Below, in pieces: positions 1-7,090 of a stretch of 16,122 bases of DNA. The position numbers and the translations under genes are program-made. The notes beneath the pieces are model-generated. The model saw only the letters and a list, made by a program, of their open reading frames with translations, did not search any database and was not told the origin of the DNA. The first letter of the stretch is position 1. Every line of letters starts with the position of its first letter. Source of the stretch: 39-52-133 sp036523795 (GTDB taxonomy: Bacteria; Pseudomonadota; Gammaproteobacteria; Burkholderiales; Gallionellaceae); the NCBI GenBank assembly GCA_036523795.1, contig DATDDN010000051.1, positions 1 through 16,122 of the forward strand, written 5' to 3'.

Positions 1-431
1 CAGGCCACCAGGTGCGCCTCCTGATCGGCACCCACCTCCACCGGATGACGCACCTCGGGGGTGTATACCACGTGCGCCAGCGCGGCCTGATGTGCGAGTG
101 CCAGGCCTGGCGCGGGCCGCTGCTGCGTACCGTGCAGCGCCCAGCCCAGCATGCCGCCCAGCGCCACCCAGGCCATCACCGCGGCATAGCGCATCAGCGG
201 CGCGGCGAGCCAGGGTCTGCGTGGCGCGGGCTGCATGCGTGCGGGCACCGGCTCCTCCAGCACGGGGTCAAACAGGGCATGCAGCGCTTCATTCTGGCGC
301 CGGTAGGCGGCGGTGCGCCCGGCATGCTCGGGATGTTCCGCCAGCCAACGCTCCATATCGGCCTGCCGCTGCGGTTCCAGTTGGCCATCGACATAGGCCT
401 GCAATTCGTTTTCGTTAATCTCTTGTGTCAT
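1..431 (-). CDS. Anti-sigma factor, membrane anchored (C-terminus cut by window edge)
   Basis: This reading frame starts at an ATG that overlaps the TGA stop of the upstream sigma factor gene (ATGA), and stays open for 143 codons to the window edge, so the C-terminus is missing. The N-terminal part (residues 1-60) is a charged cytoplasmic segment starting MTQEINENELQAYVDGQL, typical of anti-sigma factors of the COG5662 kind that bind ECF sigma factors. One hydrophobic helix follows at about residues 81-100, and the remainder is expected to be periplasmic. There is no cysteine in the visible part, so the zinc-binding HxxxCxxC motif of the ZAS class is absent. Function by family and by overlap with the sigma gene: it holds the sigma factor at the inner membrane until a signal releases it. 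The signal is unknown. Confidence 0.8.
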   Translation of the reverse strand, partial: MTQEINENELQAYVDGQLEPQRQADMERWLAEHPEHAGRTAAYRRQNEALHALFDPVLEEPVPARMQPAPRRPWLAAPLMRYAAVMAWVALGGMLGWALHGTQQRPAPGLALAHQAALAHVVYTPEVRHPVEVGADQEAHLVA

Positions 432-940
432 TTCACCACCCTCAACGGCGTCACCGTGTCGCCCGCCATCAGCTGGCGCAGCCGCTCTCGTCCGCGCGAC
501 AGGCGCGACATCACGGTGCCCAGCGGCACCCCCAGCACGCGCGCCACTTCCTCGTAACGCATTTCTTCCAGCCCCACCAGCAGCAGCACTGCGCGCTGCT
601 CCACCGGCAGGCACGCCAGTGCGGCATGAATGTCGCGCACCTGCAGGCCGTCCTCCTGCTCCGCGCGCACCGGTATCTCCAGCGCCTCGTCCTCCAGCGG
701 CACCATATGCATGTGGACAGCGTCGCCCCGGCGCACGCTGTTCACATGCACATTGTGCATGATGGAAAACAGCCAGGCGCGCAGATCGCTGCCGCGCTGC
801 CACAGGTGGAACTTGCCCCAGGCCCGCTCCAGGGTATCCTGGACCAGGTCATCGGCCAGCACCGGGTCCCGCATCAGCGCACGGGCGTAGCGGCGCAGGC
901 GCGGGATGTGCTGTTCAATCAGGTGATCGCTGTTTTCCAT
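428..940 (-). CDS. ECF-type RNA polymerase sigma factor
   Basis: A 170-residue protein with the two-domain layout of extracytoplasmic-function sigma-70 factors. Region 2 covers about residues 9-75, including DDLVQDTLERAW (30-41) and the core-binding/-10 melting segment LRAWLFSIMHN (53-63). Region 4 covers about 103-156, with the helix-turn-helix YEEVARVLGVPLGTVMSRLSR that reads the -35 element. No region 1.1 or region 3 is present, and the length is usual for the group. It lies 10 bp after the SnoaL-like gene and overlaps the anti-sigma gene by 4 bp, which implies one operon and translational coupling of sigma and anti-sigma. Many such factors activate their own operon. The regulon cannot be read from this window. 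The exact ECF subgroup was not determined. Confidence 0.92.
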   Translation of the reverse strand: MENSDHLIEQHIPRLRRYARALMRDPVLADDLVQDTLERAWGKFHLWQRGSDLRAWLFSIMHNVHVNSVRRGDAVHMHMVPLEDEALEIPVRAEQEDGLQVRDIHAALACLPVEQRAVLLLVGLEEMRYEEVARVLGVPLGTVMSRLSRGRERLRQLMAGDTVTPLRVVK

Positions 941-950
941 GTGTTCCCAC

Positions 951-1376
951 TCAGTAGGCGGCTAGTTTGGGATCGATCTGCCACACCTCGCTGACCAGTT
1001 TACCCTCGCGGTACACCAGCACATAGCGCACCTTGATGCTGGCCTTGCCCTTGAACTCGACATTGGCGGTCACCGTTGCGCCCTTGGGATTGGCGCTTTC
1101 CTCCACCTTGCCGGCAGCCACTTCCAGTGGCGCATTTGCCTTGGCAAACTTGCTCCATACCTCGCGTATCTTGTCATTGCCGACATAAGCGCCGTCCAGC
1201 GAGCCACCCACCCATTGCAGGCTGGCGTTGTCGGCATAACCCTGCATGATCTGCTCGACATTGCCAGCGGCGATCGCCTTGAAGTGCATGGCGGCGTCGT
1301 CGGCCGGCGCGGCACTAACCAGCCTTGACAATAAAAACAAAGAGATAACTGCAACCACATGAATAAAACGGATCAT
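951..1376 (-). CDS. Secreted SnoaL/NTF2-like protein, first gene of the sigma operon
   Basis: A 141-residue protein with a probable signal peptide (about residues 1-23: basic start, hydrophobic run VVAVISLFLLSRLV, then SAAPA), so it is likely periplasmic. The mature part resembles the SnoaL/DUF4440 branch of the NTF2-like cone fold: an N-terminal helix with an AGNVEQIMQGYADNASL segment, WVGGSLDGAYVGNDKIREVW, then alternating strands ending in a WQID segment. Such proteins include small-molecule binders and isomerases, and no catalytic set can be assigned here. A strong ribosome-binding site (AAAGGAG) lies just upstream of the ATG. Being the first gene of a sigma/anti-sigma operon suggests it takes part in sensing or answering the envelope signal. 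That role is an inference. Confidence 0.75.
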   Translation of the reverse strand: MIRFIHVVAVISLFLLSRLVSAAPADDAAMHFKAIAAGNVEQIMQGYADNASLQWVGGSLDGAYVGNDKIREVWSKFAKANAPLEVAAGKVEESANPKGATVTANVEFKGKASIKVRYVLVYREGKLVSEVWQIDPKLAAY

Positions 1377-1442
1377 GATCAGGCTCCTTTCAGGATTTTA
1401 AAAACCAAATTGATTACTGGTGCTACATCGAGGTAAACACCG

Positions 1443-1478
1443 GCGTGCCCCGTTTTATTCCGCCCGGCACGCTTTTTT
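1443..1478 (+). terminator. Terminator-like hairpin between divergent operons
   Basis: GCGTGCC (1443-1449) and GGCACGC (1466-1472) form a perfect 7-bp stem with a 16-nt loop, followed by six T residues on the plus strand. No plus-strand gene ends here. If functional, it would stop antisense transcripts leaving the sigma operon before they reach rpsT. The loop holds GGAATAAAAC on the minus strand, faintly like an ECF -35 element, so part of this sequence may instead be the promoter of the minus-strand operon. Confidence 0.35.
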
Positions 1479-1507
1479 GCCCCTGCCACGGCTTCAGCAA
1501 CAAGGAC

Positions 1508-1536
1508 TTGCCAAACCCGCCGCTCGTTCCTATAAT
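1508..1536 (+). promoter_or_regulatory. Sigma-70 promoter of rpsT
   Basis: TTGCCA (1508-1513) and a perfect TATAAT (1531-1536) are separated by 17 bp. Transcription would start near 1543 and give a leader of about 34 nt before rpsT. The strength fits a ribosomal protein gene. Confidence 0.85.
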
Positions 1537-1576
1537 GCTCGACTTTTATTGCAAGCCAAATTCTCAAGGAGTCACC

Positions 1577-1840
1577 ATGGCAAACAGCGCACAAGCCCGT
1601 AAACGTGCAAGACAAGCAGACAAACAGCGCGACCATAACGCCAGCCTGCGTTCCGAGCTGCGTACCGCGATCAAGAAAGTGATCAAGGCTATTGAAGCAG
1701 GCGACAAGGCCGCCGCACAAGCCGTGTTCAGCGCTTCCACCAGCGTGGTTGATTCCATCGCCGACAAGAAAATCATCCACAAGAACAAGGCAGCGCGCCA
1801 CAAGAGCCGCCTGTCTGCTGCTATCAAGGCCATGGCCTGA
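1577..1840 (+). CDS. rpsT: 30S ribosomal protein S20
   Basis: An 87-residue, lysine- and arginine-rich protein, the same length as E. coli S20, starting MANSAQARKRARQADKQR and ending AARHKSRLSAAIKAMA. S20 binds 16S rRNA early in small-subunit assembly. It is all helical, matching the alternating basic/hydrophobic pattern seen here. The ATG was chosen because it follows AAGGAG (1566-1571) at standard spacing and gives the family N-terminus; an in-frame upstream ATG at 1445 lies before the promoter and is not used. The gene is a single-gene transcription unit with its own promoter and terminator. Confidence 0.98.
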   Translation: MANSAQARKRARQADKQRDHNASLRSELRTAIKKVIKAIEAGDKAAAQAVFSASTSVVDSIADKKIIHKNKAARHKSRLSAAIKAMA

Positions 1841-1865
1841 GTTAAAAGCAACAACGCTGCGTCAG

Positions 1866-1891
1866 AAGGCCGACTCGTTGTCGGCCTTTTT
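1866..1891 (+). terminator. Intrinsic terminator of rpsT
   Basis: AAGGCCGAC (1866-1874) pairs with GTCGGCCTT (1880-1888) as a 9-bp stem with loop TCGTT, and the T-run continues to 1891. It lies 25 nt after the rpsT stop. Confidence 0.9.
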
Positions 1892-1899
1892 CGTTAGGG

Positions 1900-2165
1900 A
1901 GCATAACAGGGTGCTGAAAACGTAGCGAGGATGGCCAGCTGCAAGGCGCACGGAACGCAGCGACCGAGAAAGCGAATCCCGCGAGTTTCGGCGTAGACTT
2001 ACCTTCAGGTTAGTCGTAGCCACATATCATGCAAATAGGCGAGGGAGCGACAACGCAGTTGCGGTGTAGACTCATACGCATAGCGTGTGATGTCGGAGCC
2101 AAGACCGCGCAACGCCGCAGATGGCCACCGCAGCAGATTTCAGTCCCTGTTAGGAAACACTTGCG
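1900..2165. repeat. Probable dispersed intergenic repeat element (non-coding)
   Basis: The rpsT-argD spacer (1841-2240) has no convincing gene. After the terminator, the sequence from about 1900 to 2165 is internally repetitive: ATGGCCA occurs at 1931 and 2121, GTAGACT at 1993 and again near 2063, and variants of AACGCAG at about 1956, 2053 and 2109. An 18-bp imperfect palindrome sits at 1997-2014, and its exact reverse complement occurs at 6495-6512. This is the texture of multicopy intergenic repeats in proteobacteria. The family was not identified, and the multicopy nature outside this window is an inference. No clear promoter for argD was found in the remaining bases up to 2240. Confidence 0.45.
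1996..2015. repeat. Imperfect palindrome, copy 1 (shared with 6495-6512)
   Basis: The sequence reads GACT-T-ACCT-TC-AGGT-T-AGTC: 4+4 bp arms with one T/T mismatch. Positions 1997-2014 are the exact reverse complement of 6495-6512, so the two copies lie in opposite orientation. Confidence 0.75.
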
Positions 2166-2240
2166 CTGGATTGGTGATTCAGTCCAACATTCGTTTTTTA
2201 CAACCTGCTACAGCCGCCCAAAAGGCCGCTTGAAAACATC

Positions 2241-3419
2241 ATGTCGCACTTGATGAACACTTATGCCCGTCAGCCAGTTGCCTTCACCCACGGCAACGGC
2301 TCCCACCTCTGGGACAGCAATGGCAAACAGTATCTCGATGCCCTCTCCGGCATTGCCGTCAATACACTGGGGCATGCCCATCCGCGTCTGACCTCGGCAC
2401 TCGCAGCCCAGGTTGGCAAACTGATGCACGTTTCCAACGTGTACCAGATTCCGGAACAGGAGCACCTGGCGGCCAAGCTGTGCGGCCTGTCGAAGATGCA
2501 GGAAGTGTTCGTGTGCAACTCCGGCTGCGAGGCCAACGAGGCCGCGATCAAGCTGGCGCGCATGTACGGCCACAAGCAGGGCGTGGACAACCCCACCATC
2601 ATCGTGATGGAAAAGGCTTTCCACGGGCGCACCCTGGCCACCCTGTCGGCCACCGGCAACCGCAAGGTGCAGGCGGGCTTCGAGCCGCTGGTCAGCGGCT
2701 TCGTGCGCGTACCTTATGACGACCTCGCCGCCATCGAGCAGGTCGCTTCGCACACCCCCAATGTCGTCGCCGTGCTGGTCGAGCCCATCCAGGGCGAAGG
2801 TGGCATCCGCACACCGGACATCCATTACCTGCAGGGCTTGCGCAAGATCTGCGACGAAAAGAACTGGCTGCTGATGCTGGACGAGGTGCAATGCGGCATC
2901 GGCCGCACCGGCAAGTGGTTTGCATACCAGCACGCAGGCATCCTGCCGGACGTGATGACGCTGGCCAAGGGCCTCGGCTCCGGCGTGCCCATCGGCGCCT
3001 GCCTGGCCGCGGGCAAGGCGGCCGGCACCTTCGGTCCCGGCAACCACGGCTCCACCTTCGGCGGCAACCCGCTGGCCAGCACGGCGGCGCTCACCACGCT
3101 GGAAATCATCGAGCAGGACAGACTGATGGAAAACGCCGCGAACGTCGGCAAGTTCCTGCATGACGGCTTCCAGCAGCGCCTGGGCAAGCTGGCCGGCGTG
3201 AGCGAAATCCGCGGCCAGGGCCTGATGCTGGGCATCGTGCTGGACAAGCCGTGCGGCGCGCTGGTGGGCAAGGCACTGGAGCAGGGCCTGCTGATCAACG
3301 TGACCGCCGACAACGTGGTGCGCCTGTTGCCGGCTCTGACCTTCTCGCAGGCCGACGCACAGCAGCTGCTCGACCAGCTGTGCCCGCTGATTGCGGACTT
3401 CGTAGCCCAGGGAGCCTGA
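2241..3419 (+). CDS. argD: Acetylornithine aminotransferase
   Basis: A 392-residue class-III PLP aminotransferase that converts N-acetylglutamate semialdehyde plus glutamate to N-acetylornithine plus 2-oxoglutarate in arginine synthesis; related enzymes also act in lysine synthesis (DapC activity). Seen: LDALSGIAVNTLGHAHP (33-48), NSGCEANEAA (93-102) for the PLP phosphate, EPIQGEGG (181-188), LDEVQCGIGRTG (213-224) with the Asp that contacts the pyridine nitrogen, Lys243 in TLAKGLGSG as the Schiff-base lysine, and HGSTFGGNPL (269-278). Length fits the family. ATG 2241 gives the usual MSHLMNTYARQPV start, although its ribosome-binding site is poor; ATG 2253 (Met5) is an alternative. argF begins 1 bp after the stop, so the two are one operon. 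Confidence 0.95.
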   Translation: MSHLMNTYARQPVAFTHGNGSHLWDSNGKQYLDALSGIAVNTLGHAHPRLTSALAAQVGKLMHVSNVYQIPEQEHLAAKLCGLSKMQEVFVCNSGCEANEAAIKLARMYGHKQGVDNPTIIVMEKAFHGRTLATLSATGNRKVQAGFEPLVSGFVRVPYDDLAAIEQVASHTPNVVAVLVEPIQGEGGIRTPDIHYLQGLRKICDEKNWLLMLDEVQCGIGRTGKWFAYQHAGILPDVMTLAKGLGSGVPIGACLAAGKAAGTFGPGNHGSTFGGNPLASTAALTTLEIIEQDRLMENAANVGKFLHDGFQQRLGKLAGVSEIRGQGLMLGIVLDKPCGALVGKALEQGLLINVTADNVVRLLPALTFSQADAQQLLDQLCPLIADFVAQGA

Positions 3420-3420
3420 T

Positions 3421-4341
3421 ATGGAAATCAAACATTTCCTGCAGATGAAAGACCTGACACGCGCCGAGCTGGAGCACATCTTCGAACGCACCCGCGTCAT
3501 CAAACAGCGTTTCAAGGCCTATCAGCCCTACCACCCGCTGGCCGACCGCACGCTGGTGATGATCTTCGAAAAGAACTCCACGCGCACGCGCCTTTCGTTC
3601 GAAGCCGGCATGCAGCAGCTGGGCGGCTCCGCCATCTACCTCAACACGCGCGACACCCAGCTGGGACGCGGCGAGCCGGTGGAAGACGCAGCGCAGGTCA
3701 TCTCGCGCATGAGCGACATCGTGATGATCCGCACCTTCGAGCAGGAGATTATCGAGCGCTTTGCGCGCAACTCGCGCGTGCCCGTGATCAACGGCCTCAC
3801 CAACGAATACCATCCGTGCCAGATCCTGGCCGACATCTACACCTACATCGAGCATCGCGGCAGCATCCAGGGCAAGACCGTGGCCTGGATCGGCGACTCC
3901 AACAACGTGTGCAACACCTGGCTGCAGGCCGCGGAGATCTTCGATTTCAACGTGCACGTGTCCACCCCGCCCGGCTATGAAGTCGAGCCCGAGCGCGCCG
4001 GCCTGTTCGGCGAAGACCACTACGAGGAATTCAGGAACCCGATGGATGCCGCGCGCAACGCGGACCTGATCACCACCGACGTATGGACTTCGATGGGCTT
4101 CGAGCGCGAGAATGATGCGCGCCGCAAGGCTTTTGCCGACTGGATCGTGGACGCAGAGATGATGTCCGTCGCCAAGAAGGATGCGCTGTTCATGCACTGC
4201 CTGCCCGCCCATCGCGGCGAGGAGGTCGACGCCGCCGTGATCGACGGCCCGCAGAGCGTGGTGTGGGATGAGGCGGAGAACCGCCTGCACGTGCAGAAAG
4301 CGCTGATGGAATATCTGCTGCTGGGCAAGGTAAACAGCTGA
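3421..4341 (+). CDS. argF: Ornithine carbamoyltransferase (anabolic)
   Basis: A 306-residue enzyme that joins ornithine and carbamoyl phosphate to make citrulline. Diagnostic motifs are all present: STRTR (53-57) for carbamoyl phosphate, HPCQ (131-134), DVWTSMG (220-226) with the SMG loop that binds ornithine, and HCLPA (259-263) with the reactive cysteine. Length matches anabolic bacterial ArgF. Its ribosome-binding site AGGGAG (3409-3414) lies inside the 3' end of argD and the start codon is one base after the argD stop, so translation is likely coupled. Carbamoyltransferases of this fold include aspartate and acetylornithine enzymes, but the SMG loop and HCLPA favour ornithine. Confidence 0.97.
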   Translation: MEIKHFLQMKDLTRAELEHIFERTRVIKQRFKAYQPYHPLADRTLVMIFEKNSTRTRLSFEAGMQQLGGSAIYLNTRDTQLGRGEPVEDAAQVISRMSDIVMIRTFEQEIIERFARNSRVPVINGLTNEYHPCQILADIYTYIEHRGSIQGKTVAWIGDSNNVCNTWLQAAEIFDFNVHVSTPPGYEVEPERAGLFGEDHYEEFRNPMDAARNADLITTDVWTSMGFERENDARRKAFADWIVDAEMMSVAKKDALFMHCLPAHRGEEVDAAVIDGPQSVVWDEAENRLHVQKALMEYLLLGKVNS

Positions 4342-4353
4342 GCGAATGACCAG

Positions 4354-4389
4354 AGCGGGCTTTGCCCGCTGCGGCGGGTGTCACCCGCC
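4354..4389 (+). promoter_or_regulatory. Tandem hairpins between argF and argG, attenuator-like topology
   Basis: AGCGGGC (4354-4360) pairs with GCCCGCT (4364-4370), and GGCGGG (4373-4378) pairs with CCCGCC (4384-4389). CCCGC (4365-4369) can instead pair with GCGGG (4374-4378), so the two states exclude each other. No T-run follows. The structure starts 12 bp after the argF stop and ends 42 bp before argG. It could be an mRNA processing or stability element, a weak Rho-independent pause, or a small dispersed inverted repeat. Confidence 0.4.
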
Positions 4390-4431
4390 CTATCCCGGAT
4401 ACAACCCATATCAATTCGAACGAGAACCAAC

Positions 4432-5661
<1,230 letters not shown>

Positions 5662-5678
5662 ACCGACGGAGGACTATC

Positions 5679-6164
5679 GTGATCATCGAAGTGAGCGGCG
5701 ACATCCTGTTGAGCAAGGCCCGGGCCATTGCACAGGGCGTTGCTCCCAACGACGATTTTCACGCTGGGCTGGCGCTGCAGTTGCGCGAGCGCCTGCCCGC
5801 GCTGTACAAGGATTTTCGCCACTTCTGCCAGACGCGCCACCCCAAGTCCGGCGAGCTGTGGACCTGGATGAGTGCTGACGGGCATTACATCGTTAATCTG
5901 TTCACCCGCGACGCGGCGTATGGCGTGGGAAGCAAACCAGGCGAAGCCAAACTCTCGTACGTCAACCACGCCCTGCACACCCTGCGCAACCTGGTGCAGC
6001 ACGAGAAGATCACCAGCCTCGCGCTGCCGCGCCTGGCCTGCGGCCTGAGCGGACTGGACTGGAATGACGTGAAGCCGCTGATCGACAAGCATCTCGGCGA
6101 CCTCGACATCCCGGTTTACCTCTACGTAACCTATCAAAAAGGCGTCAAAGCCAACGAATCTTGA
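5679..6164 (+). CDS. Macro-domain (ADP-ribose binding) protein
   Basis: A 161-residue single-domain protein starting at GTG, supported by GGAGG (5668-5672) six bases upstream and by the family start IIEVSGDIL. It keeps macro-domain landmarks: the first strand with SGDIL (6-10), DDFHAGLALQLRERLP (25-40) around the glycine-rich substrate loop, WTWMSADGHYIVNLFT (61-76), and LALPRLACGLSGLDWNDV (114-131), the second phosphate loop and final helix. Macro domains bind ADP-ribose, and many remove it from proteins, nucleic acids or O-acetyl-ADP-ribose. Which reaction applies here is not visible. It sits 17 bp after argG and 14 bp before ppnP, so it is co-transcribed with both. No toxin gene of the DarT type is adjacent, so a DarG antitoxin role is unlikely. 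Confidence 0.8.
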   Translation: MIIEVSGDILLSKARAIAQGVAPNDDFHAGLALQLRERLPALYKDFRHFCQTRHPKSGELWTWMSADGHYIVNLFTRDAAYGVGSKPGEAKLSYVNHALHTLRNLVQHEKITSLALPRLACGLSGLDWNDVKPLIDKHLGDLDIPVYLYVTYQKGVKANES

Positions 6165-6178
6165 ACCCAGGAAAAATC

Positions 6179-6493
6179 ATGACTGAAAAAATCGAAAACA
6201 TCAGCGTCATCACCAAGGCCAACGTCTATTTCGACGGCAAGTGCGTCTCGCACACCGTGCAGTTTGCCGACGGCACCAAGAAGTCCGTGGGCGTGGTGCT
6301 GCCCGCCACCCTCACCTTCAACACCGGCGTACCGGAAATCATGGAAACCGTGGCCGGCAGCTGCCGCTACAAGATCAAGGGCGAAGACTGGAAGACCAGC
6401 AAGGCCGGCGAATCGTTCAAGGTGCCGGGCAATTCCAGCTTCGACATCGAAGTGACTGCGGAGCCGTATCACTACGTCTGCCATTTCGGTTGA
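6179..6493 (+). CDS. ppnP: Pyrimidine/purine nucleoside phosphorylase
   Basis: A 104-residue single-domain cupin-like beta barrel of the PpnP/YaiE (DUF1255) family, about ten residues longer than E. coli PpnP. Family hallmarks are VYFDGKCVSHTVQFADGTKKSVGVVLPATLTFNTG, EIMETVAGSCRYKI, then FKVPGNSSFDIEV and the C-terminal YHYVCHF. PpnP cleaves a wide range of nucleosides with phosphate to give the base and (deoxy)ribose 1-phosphate. The ATG at 6179 is preferred over an in-frame TTG at 6161 because AGGAAAA lies just before it and it avoids overlap with the macro gene. The stop codon lies inside a 34-bp palindrome. Confidence 0.92.
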   Translation: MTEKIENISVITKANVYFDGKCVSHTVQFADGTKKSVGVVLPATLTFNTGVPEIMETVAGSCRYKIKGEDWKTSKAGESFKVPGNSSFDIEVTAEPYHYVCHFG

Positions 6494-6520
6494 TACTAAC
6501 CTGAAGGTAAGTATCAACCG
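6487..6520. repeat. 34-bp palindrome over the ppnP stop codon, copy 2 of the shared motif
   Basis: The arms CGGTTGATACT (6487-6497) and AGTATCAACCG (6510-6520) are perfectly complementary. Inside them ACCT and AGGT pair across a central GA, with one A/A mismatch between the two stem blocks. The core 6495-6512 is the exact reverse complement of 1997-2014. In RNA this gives a long hairpin that includes the ppnP stop codon. No T-run follows, so it is not a standard terminator. Confidence 0.8.
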
Positions 6521-6545
6521 CAACAAGCCGCTGCGCGGCGTGTTG
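6521..6545 (+). other. Second hairpin in the ppnP-yajQ spacer
   Basis: CAACA (6521-6525) pairs with TGTTG (6541-6545), and GCCGC (6527-6531) with GCGGC (6535-6539), with one mismatch and a TGC loop. It directly abuts the 34-bp palindrome. A short T-run (TTTT near 6559) comes about 13 nt later, so it is at best a weak terminator. It may protect the upstream arg-ppnP message. Confidence 0.4.
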
Positions 6546-6583
6546 TGACTAAGTGCTCTTTTAAGAACCTACAGGAGTAAGCC

Positions 6584-7072
6584 ATGCCCTCTTTCGACAT
6601 CGTTTCCGAAGTAGACAAGACCGAGGTCAAGAATGCGGTCGAGCAGACCAACAAGGAAGTCAGCACCCGCTTCGATTTCAAGGGCACTGACGCGCGCGTG
6701 GAACAGGCCGAGCTGGTGCTTACCGTGTTCGCCGACAACGACTTCCAGCTCGACCAGGTGCAGGATGTGCTGAACGGCAAGCTGACCAAGCGCGGCGTGG
6801 ACATCAAGTGCCTGGACATCAGCGACAAGGTCGAGAAGATCAGCGGCAACAAGGTCAAGCGCTCCTGCACGGTCAAGGTGGGCGTGGAGACCGACCTCGC
6901 CAAGAAGATCGTCAAGCAGCTCAAGGACAGCAAGATGAAGGTGCAGGCCAGCATCCAGGGCGACACCGTGCGCGTCACCGGCAAGAGCCGCGACGACCTG
7001 CAGGCAGCCATCGCCTTCGTCAAGAAATCGATCACCGACTTTCCGCTGCAGTACCAGAACTTCCGCGACTGA
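6584..7072 (+). CDS. yajQ: YajQ family nucleotide-binding protein
   Basis: A 162-residue protein of the usual YajQ length, beginning MPSFDIVSEVDKTEVKNAVEQ and with the repeated two-domain (RRM-like) pattern: VSTRFDFKGTDARVEQAE, then GNKVKRSCTVKVGVETDLAKKIVKQLKDSKMKVQASIQGDTVRVTGKSRDDLQAAI and the C-terminal PLQYQNFRD. Family members bind nucleotides or RNA, and some (in Xanthomonas and Pseudomonas) bind cyclic di-GMP and act with a LysR-type regulator on virulence genes. The ligand in this organism is unknown. AGGAG (6573-6577) supports the ATG. It follows the double-hairpin spacer and precedes the PAP2 gene by 18 bp. Confidence 0.95.
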   Translation: MPSFDIVSEVDKTEVKNAVEQTNKEVSTRFDFKGTDARVEQAELVLTVFADNDFQLDQVQDVLNGKLTKRGVDIKCLDISDKVEKISGNKVKRSCTVKVGVETDLAKKIVKQLKDSKMKVQASIQGDTVRVTGKSRDDLQAAIAFVKKSITDFPLQYQNFRD

Positions 7073-7090
7073 CCCTCCGCCAATGCAGCA

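Noticed and set aside
2029..2253. Small plus-strand open frame of 74 codons before argD
   Set aside because: It lies in repeat-like sequence and overlaps the argD start; there is no ribosome-binding site and no protein-like pattern.
2208..3515. Minus-strand frame of 435 codons opposite argD
   Set aside because: Shadow of argD; no recognisable domain and it crosses the argD-argF junction.
5679..6164. Macro-domain protein as a DarG-type antitoxin
   Set aside because: No DarT-like toxin is adjacent and the protein is a single domain without the DarG C-terminal region; the neighbours are argG and ppnP.
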